NCBI RefSeq assembly: GCF_016820575.1
Contig: NZ_JAEMQH010000002.1
Location: 1,051,305 to 1,115,304 of the forward strand
Source: Marinobacter sediminum
GTDB taxonomy: Bacteria > Pseudomonadota > Gammaproteobacteria > Pseudomonadales > Oleiphilaceae
Direction of reading: 5' to 3'
DNA length: 64,000 nt
The notes under the pieces are model-generated. The model ran no database searches, was not told the origin of the DNA, and saw only the letters and a program-made list of their open reading frames with translations. Below are positions 36,484 through 44,141 of this stretch, piece by piece. Position 1 is the stretch's first letter; every line of letters begins with the position of its first letter. Position numbers and translations under genes: made by a program.

Positions 36484-36852
36484 ATGATGAGTACTGCACA
36501 GCTCCCCAACGAGCAAACCCATGACAAAGCACTGCTCGCCAAAGCGCTGCTCAACGCCGGTAAAGCCTTCGGCTTCAATCAAACCGAACTGGCCGACATT
36601 GTGGGCCGGAACCGGACCGGTCTGGTTCGGGACGGCATTGATCCGGCTAGCAAGTCAGGTGAACTCGCCCTGCTCTTTATTCGCCTCTACCGCAGCGTAT
36701 TTGCGCTGACCGGGGGTGAACCTGCGGCCATGAAGCACTGGATAAACACCGAAAACCGCTACTTCGATGAGGTGCCCCGGCAGCTGATCAGATCAGCCGA
36801 AGGGCTGGTGCGGGTTAATCACTACCTTGATGCCATGCGAGGTAAGGTGTGA
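36484..36852 (+). CDS. Xre/MbcA/ParS-family antitoxin
   Basis: A 122-residue antitoxin. The N-terminal helix-turn-helix (FGFNQTELADIVGRNRTGLV) binds the operator, and the C-terminal toxin-binding domain (residues about 70-120, with a AMKHWINTENRYFDEVPRQL core split by Trp-Ile) is DUF2384-like. AAAGGAG is 5 bases before the ATG. The next gene starts within its stop codon (GTGA, 4-base overlap). A neighbouring RES-domain toxin completes a two-gene type II toxin-antitoxin module, similar to ParS/ParT and Xre/Res pairs, with translational coupling. Confidence 0.88.
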   Translation: MMSTAQLPNEQTHDKALLAKALLNAGKAFGFNQTELADIVGRNRTGLVRDGIDPASKSGELALLFIRLYRSVFALTGGEPAAMKHWINTENRYFDEVPRQLIRSAEGLVRVNHYLDAMRGKV

Positions 36853-37643
36853 ATTATGAAGAACGCATCTACGAGGCCCTCGAACCGCTGCAGGGAACAG
36901 CTTACCGGGTGGTGGAGTCTCAGGAGGAGATAGCCACCACGCGTCTGGTCGACAACATACCGGAACAGGCCCGCCTGGAGGAGTTACTGGAGGCTACCAA
37001 ACCGACCCGCGCCAAAGGCACCGACAACCTTCACTACCTGCTGGCTACCCCATTTCGCTACCCGCCTCTGAAACACGGGTCACGGTTCGGCCGGGCGTTC
37101 GAAAAAAGCCTGTTCTACGGCGCCATGACCATCAACACCGCATTGGCCGAAACTGCTTTCTACCGCTTTGTCTTCGTCAGCCACCTGAGCGTGCCGTTTC
37201 CAAAGCCCCTGCAAACCCTGCACACGGTTTTCGGCGCCAGAATTCGGAGCGAATATGGGGTGCGCCTGCATGTTCCTGCCTGGCAGGATCTCCACGAACC
37301 GCTTACCCATCCTTCGAGCTATGCCCTGACCCAATCCCTTGGCACCCAGATGCGGGCGTGCGGTGTGCACTGCTTTCAGTTTCTGTCCGCCAGAGCCCGA
37401 CAGGCAGAACTCTACCGCCTGCCCTACGATGCCGGCGATGGCATGGAAGGCATCAATGTCGCGCTATTCGAGCCAAGCGCTCTAAAGGACCGGAAACCCC
37501 GGGAATCATCCCGGCTGATTATCGTTACCAGTCCCGAATCCGTGTCCATGAGCCTCACGCTGGCAGACGGTTCCCGACAGGTTTCAGAGTTTGCCCTGAG
37601 CAGTTTTCTGATAGACGGCACGCTGCCTGATCCTGCTACGTGA
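36849..37643 (+). CDS. RES-domain toxin (NAD-degrading or ADP-ribosylating type)
   Basis: 264 residues, GTG start overlapping the antitoxin stop. RES toxins deplete NAD+ or ADP-ribosylate a target. The family landmark residues are visible: Arg in GTAYRVVES, Glu in LAETAFYRF, and Ser in the CGVHCFQFLSARA region. The protein is longer than the shortest members (about 155 aa) because of an extended middle and C-terminal beta-rich segment (LALAD-like SMSLTLADGSRQVSEFALSS). The module could be a plasmid-like or island stabiliser, or a phage-response element. Which NAD chemistry it uses cannot be read from sequence. Confidence 0.87.
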   Translation: MNYEERIYEALEPLQGTAYRVVESQEEIATTRLVDNIPEQARLEELLEATKPTRAKGTDNLHYLLATPFRYPPLKHGSRFGRAFEKSLFYGAMTINTALAETAFYRFVFVSHLSVPFPKPLQTLHTVFGARIRSEYGVRLHVPAWQDLHEPLTHPSSYALTQSLGTQMRACGVHCFQFLSARARQAELYRLPYDAGDGMEGINVALFEPSALKDRKPRESSRLIIVTSPESVSMSLTLADGSRQVSEFALSSFLIDGTLPDPAT

Positions 37644-37653
37644 CACTAAGGCG

Positions 37654-38487
37654 CTATTCTTCGGGCACGTTATAAGCCACCTGGGCATAATTAACAGCGG
37701 CTACCATCATAATCCCCCCAACCATGTTGCCGAGCAGGGTTGGCGTGAAGAACTGGAAAAGAAATTCCCCGATACTGTGCGAGCCACAAAATACCCCATA
37801 AAGCGCAGCCACGGAGCCAGCGATAATATGGGGGAAATGCGCAAGGCCAATGACATAGGTGACCAGAATAATCACCAACACCCGCGCGGCCTCAGCGAAC
37901 GGTAGCAGCCAGAGCATCAGCGCCACCAGCCAGCCGGCAAAAATTGCCCTGACAAACATGGTGCCAAAACCATGGCCATATTCCCGAGCAGCAATGGCTT
38001 CAAGTGCCCCATCTATTTTGGGGTCGAGCACGTCAAACCAGCTCAGGGCCCCAGCGAAAATCGCGGTACCCAGCATATTGAAACAAAGAACAACGCCCCA
38101 CAGTTTCAGCGTGCCCGAGGCGGTGGGCAGATTCCTGACTCTCAAAACCTCAAGCACCGGCGTCAGCGTGTTTTCCGTAAACAGCTGCTGCCGCCCAAGA
38201 ATGACGAACAGAAAACCGATCGAGTACCCGAAGCTGCTGATAATCGGACGCCAGGGCGCCTCTGGCGTATAGCTGTAGAGAAGCGCCTGGGCAATCAGAG
38301 AGAAGCCCATTGAAAGGCCTGCGGCCAATGCAGACCAGGCTAAAGCAACCAACGGTCGATTCAGCTCTGATTCGGCCTCACGCCGAATGGCCTCATACAC
38401 CACAGCGGCACTGGGTGCTTCTCGACGACGAGCATCTCGCTTTTCACTGGAATCCAGAGCCTGGGCCGTTGGTTCGTCCTGATCCAT
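37654..38487 (-). CDS. Formate/nitrite transporter (FNT) family channel, YfdC-like
   Basis: 277 residues with six membrane helices and a charged cytoplasmic N terminus (about 45 residues). FNT proteins are pentameric channels for formate, nitrite or hydrosulfide. Typical segments are visible: SIGFLFVILGRQQLFTENTL (the omega-loop helix) and LVTYVIGLAHFPHIIAGSV with the gating His. The long N terminus and sequence style suggest the YfdC branch, whose substrate is not firmly known. It converges on the RES toxin gene with a 10-base gap. Confidence 0.9.
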   Translation of the reverse strand: MDQDEPTAQALDSSEKRDARRREAPSAAVVYEAIRREAESELNRPLVALAWSALAAGLSMGFSLIAQALLYSYTPEAPWRPIISSFGYSIGFLFVILGRQQLFTENTLTPVLEVLRVRNLPTASGTLKLWGVVLCFNMLGTAIFAGALSWFDVLDPKIDGALEAIAAREYGHGFGTMFVRAIFAGWLVALMLWLLPFAEAARVLVIILVTYVIGLAHFPHIIAGSVAALYGVFCGSHSIGEFLFQFFTPTLLGNMVGGIMMVAAVNYAQVAYNVPEE

Positions 38488-38670
38488 AGGAGATATCGCT
38501 CGTTAGGTGGTGGAACTTTAGGTTGCGTTGCAGGCAAGCGAGAGTCAACTGGGAGAACCATAAACCCTTCTGCTCGTATGAATTCTGAACAGAGTAAAGA
38601 GCACAGAGAAATGCCTGAATTGCAGATCAACTTGAGACATAGGAATCAGCTTTCGGTATCGGGAGTGAGT

Positions 38671-39204
38671 ATGCAGTTCGAACGGGAATTGCGCTGCAGC
38701 CAGGCTGGCGAGACCGGTGCAGTCTGGATTTACCGGGGGATTCTAGCGACTCGCCCCAAAGGTGAACTGAAGACTTTTGCCCGCGATCACCTCGCTGGGG
38801 AGAGCGAACACCTTCACTTTTTCGAGCAATTGCAGTTCTGCTACCGGCCGAGCTTGATGTTGCCACTCTGGCGAGTTGCAGGCTTTTTAACCGGCTTCCT
38901 TCCGGCCATTTCAGGAAGGCAGGCGGTTTTTGCGACCATTGAAGCCGTGGAAACGTTCGTCGATCAGCATTATCAGCAACAGATCGAGGCGCTGGAGCCC
39001 CTGGCATTGCGTGATTCTGAGAGGGCGGTACTCGCAGGCTTCGAAAAATGCCGGTTCGACGAGATTCACCATCGCGATGACGCAAAACACAGGCGATCAG
39101 CACATCTCAGCACCGCCTTACGCCTATGGGTTGCACTAACTAGTTGGTGTTGGGTCCAGAGCGGCCGTTCGAATTGCCAGATTGCTTTAAGAGCCGTCCT
39201 ATGA
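38671..39204 (+). CDS. Coq7-like di-iron protein (demethoxyubiquinone hydroxylase family)
   Basis: A 177-residue protein with the Coq7 layout: ETGAVWIYRGIL, then a first di-iron ligand cluster (DHLAGESEHLHFFEQL), a central helix with the second Glu (IEAVETFVDQHYQQQI) and a third cluster (CRFDEIHHRDDA). These are the E, ExxH, E and ExxH ligands of the family. Coq7 hydroxylates demethoxyubiquinone, but it is usually near housekeeping genes and about 215 residues. This copy lies in an accessory region and may be a paralogue with another substrate. The ATG at 38671 follows GGGAGTGAGT; an in-frame ATG at 38578 lacks a ribosome site. Confidence 0.8.
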   Translation: MQFERELRCSQAGETGAVWIYRGILATRPKGELKTFARDHLAGESEHLHFFEQLQFCYRPSLMLPLWRVAGFLTGFLPAISGRQAVFATIEAVETFVDQHYQQQIEALEPLALRDSERAVLAGFEKCRFDEIHHRDDAKHRRSAHLSTALRLWVALTSWCWVQSGRSNCQIALRAVL

Positions 39205-39719
39205 GCCTGATATCCAAACCGTTCGATGACAGTGGCGTAGAAATGGTCGATGACATCGCTCGATATGGCACATCAATTTCTAAACGGATAGAACAGTTTC
39301 GCCAGCGAAGCCATCTCCGGGGTGAGGCAACCAACCCACTCTCTGGCTTGGAAGTCACTCTGGTTCTCTGCGATATCTTAGGCGAAATCATCGACACCTC
39401 CGCTCACGAGGAATATCGCACAGAATGTGCCCGCGCGGCCGACACGATCTTTTTCGAATCCGTGTCCGCAGATTATCCCACTCATCAGGAGCCTTCGAAC
39501 AATCTCCGAAAGTCCCGGGAGCTCATGAAGGAGCTCGGCTCTATTCTGGCAGATGACCAGATACTGCCGGCTGACGGTAGCGTTCCAGTTCAGACTGTGT
39601 TGCTGGCGTTGGTTTGGTCGGCTTTGAGCTTTGCAATGGAGTCGTTACCTGCCGAACAGGCTCGTGCGTGGATCCGACAGCGTGTGATTAGCTCTGCGCA
39701 CCCACCTCATTACCATTGA
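39201..39719 (+). CDS. Hypothetical protein coupled to the Coq7-like gene
   Basis: A 172-residue protein that I do not recognise. Its ATG overlaps the Coq7-like stop (ATGA), so the two are translationally coupled and likely work together. It is predicted mostly helical and soluble, with an acidic character (ISKRIEQFRQRSH, ECARAADTIFF and KSRELMKELGSILADD). One moderately hydrophobic helix (PVQTVLLALVWSALSFAMES) near the C terminus could contact membrane or partner. There are no metal, nucleotide or DNA-binding motifs visible. Confidence 0.6.
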   Translation: MSLISKPFDDSGVEMVDDIARYGTSISKRIEQFRQRSHLRGEATNPLSGLEVTLVLCDILGEIIDTSAHEEYRTECARAADTIFFESVSADYPTHQEPSNNLRKSRELMKELGSILADDQILPADGSVPVQTVLLALVWSALSFAMESLPAEQARAWIRQRVISSAHPPHYH

Positions 39720-39743
39720 TTGCCAGGCTCAAACTTAATTACC

Positions 39744-40058
39744 TCAGCTCCCGCGCTGTTGAAGGGCCTTATTCACCCGCTGGGCCTGGCTCAGCTCATC
39801 CTTCAGCTATGCCCCAACGACCTTGAAAACAGCCACGTTGCCCGGGCGCTCCAGCACCCGGTGGTCAATCATCACGTTGCCGGTAATCAACAGCCCTGCT
39901 CCGCCATCGGACCAGCGCCGATACAGGGTTGCATAGCGGTCGGTGGCGTGTAGCTGATTGTCGGCCAGAGCTTCGGTCATGGCGGCCTTGGCGATGCGGA
40001 CAGGCAGGACTGCTGCGCAAGGGAGTTTTAGAGGTTGCGCGAGGGGCGATTCGGGCAT
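39744..40058 (-). pseudogene. Remnant of an old-yellow-enzyme family NADH:flavin oxidoreductase
   Basis: Residues 1-75 (starting MPESPLAQPLKLPC, then LPVRIAKAAMTEALADN and a RRWSDGGAGLLITGNVMID stretch split by family variation) match the N-terminal barrel strands of old yellow enzyme-type flavin oxidoreductases, normally about 360-420 residues. The frame then changes to unrelated sequence (AVFKVVGA), stops at TAG (39807-39809), and continues in the same frame for 20 more codons (LKDELSQAQRVNKALQQRGS) to a TGA at 39744-39746. The gene has thus lost most of its length by deletion, joining another 3' end, and gained a nonsense codon. It marks an eroded junction next to the helicase cassette. 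Confidence 0.7.
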
Positions 40059-40155
40059 GGCATCACCCTGATGGTTTGAGTTCGTTGGTTTTCGAATCAT
40101 GATCGCGGAGCGGGTTATATTTCATTAGAAGAGCAAGATCCTCGATCATGAGGTC

Positions 40156-43100
40156 TTAATCCGTCGAATTAAGTCTGAAAATCACACTCATTGGACTGCT
40201 TCCTTCATGGCTCTGATACTTGACCGGTCCGAAATAAGTAAAGGGTGCCGCTTTACCATTACGCAGCTTATTCTCGCGGACAAATAGGTGCACTGAGAGT
40301 CCAAGCTTTTTGTGTTCGATCAGTTCCCGACCGCGCTTGCTTTGAGGCGTAGTTGAGTTCTGGCTCTGCCAATGAAAGGTTTGCTCATCAATCCAATGAT
40401 CAACATAGCGGTGCTGAACGCCTTTGCCCTGTTTGTTTAACGTCACAAGCAAAATATGCGCATTGGCGTCTTTCAGGAAGACGTGACCGCTTTGCCAATT
40501 GCCGGGATTAAACTTAGCGCCGAATAATTCCGGAATTTCCTCTCTCGGGATTTCCTGTCCAAGAGCCATTTCCAATGGATCGATAATCTCGCAAAAGCGT
40601 GCGAACGTTCGAAACTGTTCGAGAAGCTCTGGAGTGACAATAATGTCTTCATACTCTGAGTTAGCAGCTTCGAGAAGATATTGGCCAACCGGGGATTTGC
40701 GAACTGTCCGCAGAAGATACTGGGTGTCACCGGCCTCATCGAGCCGCTCAATAGCAAGCGTATTGTTGGTAATGGACCCGGCTTGATCAGGGTTCATTTG
40801 CTCAAGCAACAGATAATCCCCATCTTGGATCGGCTGCTTACCGCCATTCATGGAGTTACCGGACGCCCTGGCAATGAAATGACGATTTGGCTCTATTCGC
40901 CCGTGTCCCAATCCGATGGACCTGTACTCCGGTTCTTCAGCGTGACTGCTTCTGAAGTGGCCACAAGCTATCTTCAAGGATGGGAAGTAAGGCAACTCCG
41001 TTCCAGACGGAGTAATCGGAACTACATTTTGAGGCGATTGCTCCTGCTTGGCAGACTGCCGTGCTTCATAGGAGGCTAGGCGATAATCAATTAACTCCTG
41101 CACCATCTCCTCGAAAGGCGGTATCTGATGACTTTCGAGGCTAACAGCTGGTTTAAAATGATCGTTTTCAATCTCAAAAACCGCTGGAGACTTATTGGTC
41201 CAATGATCGACAGGGTTCTTCTTCCAATATTGCTGCCATTGCGCCGAGGAGCCATCAACTTCCTTCACTGAAGCAGCAATTTCTTGATATAGCCCTGGTC
41301 GGCGCTTCAGTGTCTCCCAGGATGCTTGGGCCAGTTTCGAGAGCTTAGGAGGGCTTCCCCACCCGCCCAACTTCTGGAACGCGTCGAGCAATATCATTTT
41401 GAATGATTTGCTCATGGCTGTCGTTTCAACTTCCAGCAAAAACGTTTCGTAGCGGGATAAGAGCTCCGTCTCAACCTCGCTAAGATCTTCCATATCTCGA
41501 ACCAATCCAAACCAGCTTCCGTGCAACTTGCGAGTCTTAGCGATACTGGCACCGAAACGATAGTATTCGGTAAGTGTTGGACGACGACCCAATGTATCTT
41601 TCAATACCTGATAGTCTTGTTCGGCGCCTTGGTGATCAAGACCTTTCAGGAAGTCGATTATCTGCAGATCGTAATTGATAAAGCATCCATCTGGCAGGTC
41701 CAACTGATTCTTTTCAGCTTTCCTGGCGAACTCGGCTAGCTGCCGGTGATTCATCGCCTGGCCAATCAGCGCCTGGGGTTTGTGTAGGAAGCTTTGGTGG
41801 TTACCCACGAAATCCAGAATCACAAGATTGTCCTTCCCTGTCGCCACGCTTTTCCGCAGGCCCCGGCCAATTTGCTGAAGGAACAGGATCTTGGACTCCG
41901 TCGGACGCAACAGCAGCACCGTATCAATGGCGGGCAAATCGACACCCTCGTTGAACAGGTCGACAGAAAAAATCACGTCGAGCTGACCATTTTCCAACTT
42001 CTCCAAGGCCTCGCCACGAGACATCTCAGATTCACCGTGAACGGCTGCCGCCCTGATTCCTTTTTTCACAAACTGGCTGGCCATAAAATCGGCATGGATC
42101 CGTGAAACACAAAACGCCAAGGTCCGGCTTTGCTTTTCTTCACTCCACACCTTGAGCACATGTTTGGCACGTCCATAAGTGGCCAGCTTATTGGCAAGCA
42201 GATTGGGGTCAAACTTTCCGTTGCGCCAGGGGATCTCGGTATAATCGACCGTCTCGTCGTAGATGCCGTAGTAATGAAACGGCACGAGGAATTCGCCCCT
42301 AACGCCCTCAAACAACGGGTATTCGAAAACCAAGTTGTCGTCACACAACGACAGGATATCCGAGCGGTCGGTACGGTCTGGGGTTGCCGTTAATCCCAGG
42401 AGAAACTGCGGCGCAAAGTGACTTAAGAGCCGATGGTAAATGGGTGCTGCCGCATGGTGGAATTCATCGACCACAATATAATCAAAATGCCGGGGGTCAA
42501 ATCGATCGAGATGCGTTTCTTTGCCGAGCGTTTGCACCGAAGCACAAAGGATGTCCACTGTTCGATCGCGCTGCTTACCCATGTAAAAACCGACGCGACT
42601 ATTCGGCTTGATCCGTAGGTAGGTCTCCGCCGCTTGATAGAGAATTTCTTCGCGGTGGGCGACAAAAAGAATCCGACGTGCGCCCATTTGAACGGCATCA
42701 AAGGCAGATAGCCAGGTCTTACCTAAACCCGTTGCTAAAACGACCAACCCCCTTCGGTAGCCCTCTCCGCGGGTAAAATTCAGTGCCTCTAGCGCTTCCT
42801 GTTGCACCCCATTAGGTGTTGGAACTTCCTGTTTTTCATCACTGCCTGGTTCCAGTGACTGTTCTGGTGGCTTTCTCCGTTTCTCGTACTCATCGATCCA
42901 GTTGTCAGTGAGCGGCACCACATTTGGGTGCTGAAACAGTTCATCGAACCTGCGGGCAGCCTCCAGGTATCCGGAGTCGGGTGGGAAATCCACCTGATAA
43001 TTCCATTCCAACCCATCCTGAAGCGCCTGTCGGCTGATATTGCTAGAGCCGATAAACGCCCGGCCCCACATTTGTTGATTATCAACATAGCCAGCGAATA

Positions 43101-44001
43101 AATAAGCCTTCAAATGAAAGCTACTACCCTGGCTCTGGTAAACACGAACCTGAGCTCCATGATCATGCAACAGGACAAGCTTTCTTAGCGCCTCCGTATC
43201 GGTGATATCTAAATAATCGCTCGTGAGAATGCGAATACGGGCTGGATCAGATTCTCGCTGAAGTGCGCTAACTAAATCTGGGAACAATAGATTCAAACCA
43301 GTGGTTTTCACAAATGCTACGGCCATATCTATTTGATCAGCAGCATTAATGGACTGGCACAATTTCGGCAGAAAATGATCATTTTTACCGCCCGTCGTTA
43401 ACTTTTCCGCTGGAGCCGGTGCCTTGTTCAAAAGAATGTTCAACCACTGCTCCTTCCTGTCGGGTCGTTGGTCATCAGAGCGCCACATCCGACAGGCTTC
43501 CAATCCTGGGAGATCCTGGATCCACTGCTCGGCAATCGACTCGTTAGCATCAGTAAAGTGCCGGCCATTGTGGTTGCGTTCTCCCGTCCCAATCTTGAAG
43601 CTCATGTAGAAAATGCCGTCTGGTTTCAAGGCATTCCACAACCGGCCGATAGCACCGGGTATCTCGACAAGGGGCAAATGCAGGAGGCTTGCACAGGCCC
43701 ATATACCGTCAAACGAACTGGACTCGTGAATATCTGAGAAATAGCGATGCTGAACCGATAAGCCGGTCTTTTCGCCAGCGAGGGAGGCGATGGCTTCAGA
43801 ACCATCAAAGGCGGAAACACGGTAGCCCTGTTTATCGAAAAACAACGCATCCCGGCCAGAGCCACAGCCGGCATCCAGGATATGTCCACCTTCGGGGACT
43901 AGCGGCAGGAACTCTTGGTAAAGCACTTCCATGCTGACTTGAAATGTTGATTCAACAAACGCATCGGCATTGTTGTTGTAATAGGCCAGCGTATCCTTCA
44001 T
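40156..44001 (-). CDS. Methyltransferase-PLD-SF2 helicase-S24-DUF3427 fusion protein
   Basis: A 1281-residue multidomain protein. In order: a SAM-dependent methyltransferase (about 1-195; motif I DAGCGSGRD; TehB-like, not a DNA adenine methylase); a phospholipase-D-type nuclease domain (about 205-365; HLK plus GSSN); an SF2 helicase (Walker A ATGLGKT at 423-429, DEFH 512-515, TATP 538-541, QIGRGLR 710-716); a linker; a LexA/UmuD-like S24 domain (GNSM with Ser1050, about 1035-1110); and a C-terminal DUF3427-like domain. In the S24 domain the position expected for the catalytic Lys appears as Arg (LLRTV). ATG 44001 has AAGGGA upstream; 44034 is an alternative. Likely a nucleic-acid-acting defence or repair effector, with the gene before it. 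Confidence 0.8.
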   Translation of the reverse strand: MKDTLAYYNNNADAFVESTFQVSMEVLYQEFLPLVPEGGHILDAGCGSGRDALFFDKQGYRVSAFDGSEAIASLAGEKTGLSVQHRYFSDIHESSSFDGIWACASLLHLPLVEIPGAIGRLWNALKPDGIFYMSFKIGTGERNHNGRHFTDANESIAEQWIQDLPGLEACRMWRSDDQRPDRKEQWLNILLNKAPAPAEKLTTGGKNDHFLPKLCQSINAADQIDMAVAFVKTTGLNLLFPDLVSALQRESDPARIRILTSDYLDITDTEALRKLVLLHDHGAQVRVYQSQGSSFHLKAYLFAGYVDNQQMWGRAFIGSSNISRQALQDGLEWNYQVDFPPDSGYLEAARRFDELFQHPNVVPLTDNWIDEYEKRRKPPEQSLEPGSDEKQEVPTPNGVQQEALEALNFTRGEGYRRGLVVLATGLGKTWLSAFDAVQMGARRILFVAHREEILYQAAETYLRIKPNSRVGFYMGKQRDRTVDILCASVQTLGKETHLDRFDPRHFDYIVVDEFHHAAAPIYHRLLSHFAPQFLLGLTATPDRTDRSDILSLCDDNLVFEYPLFEGVRGEFLVPFHYYGIYDETVDYTEIPWRNGKFDPNLLANKLATYGRAKHVLKVWSEEKQSRTLAFCVSRIHADFMASQFVKKGIRAAAVHGESEMSRGEALEKLENGQLDVIFSVDLFNEGVDLPAIDTVLLLRPTESKILFLQQIGRGLRKSVATGKDNLVILDFVGNHQSFLHKPQALIGQAMNHRQLAEFARKAEKNQLDLPDGCFINYDLQIIDFLKGLDHQGAEQDYQVLKDTLGRRPTLTEYYRFGASIAKTRKLHGSWFGLVRDMEDLSEVETELLSRYETFLLEVETTAMSKSFKMILLDAFQKLGGWGSPPKLSKLAQASWETLKRRPGLYQEIAASVKEVDGSSAQWQQYWKKNPVDHWTNKSPAVFEIENDHFKPAVSLESHQIPPFEEMVQELIDYRLASYEARQSAKQEQSPQNVVPITPSGTELPYFPSLKIACGHFRSSHAEEPEYRSIGLGHGRIEPNRHFIARASGNSMNGGKQPIQDGDYLLLEQMNPDQAGSITNNTLAIERLDEAGDTQYLLRTVRKSPVGQYLLEAANSEYEDIIVTPELLEQFRTFARFCEIIDPLEMALGQEIPREEIPELFGAKFNPGNWQSGHVFLKDANAHILLVTLNKQGKGVQHRYVDHWIDEQTFHWQSQNSTTPQSKRGRELIEHKKLGLSVHLFVRENKLRNGKAAPFTYFGPVKYQSHEGSSPMSVIFRLNSTD

Positions 44002-44141
44002 TGAATAGTTCCCTTGCGACCAATACGCATGCAATTGAGTCTGGTCAGGCTACCAGGCAGCGGTCTCGCCGCCAACAGACTCTTGGGATCCACGTCAAAA
44101 CTTCACTTAAGGATGCAGGACTGTTTTTTTACTGACCGAGC

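Noticed and set aside
40156..44001. Classical restriction-modification system
   Set aside because: The N-terminal methyltransferase lacks DNA methylase catalytic motifs, and there is no specificity subunit, so I prefer a separate class of effector.
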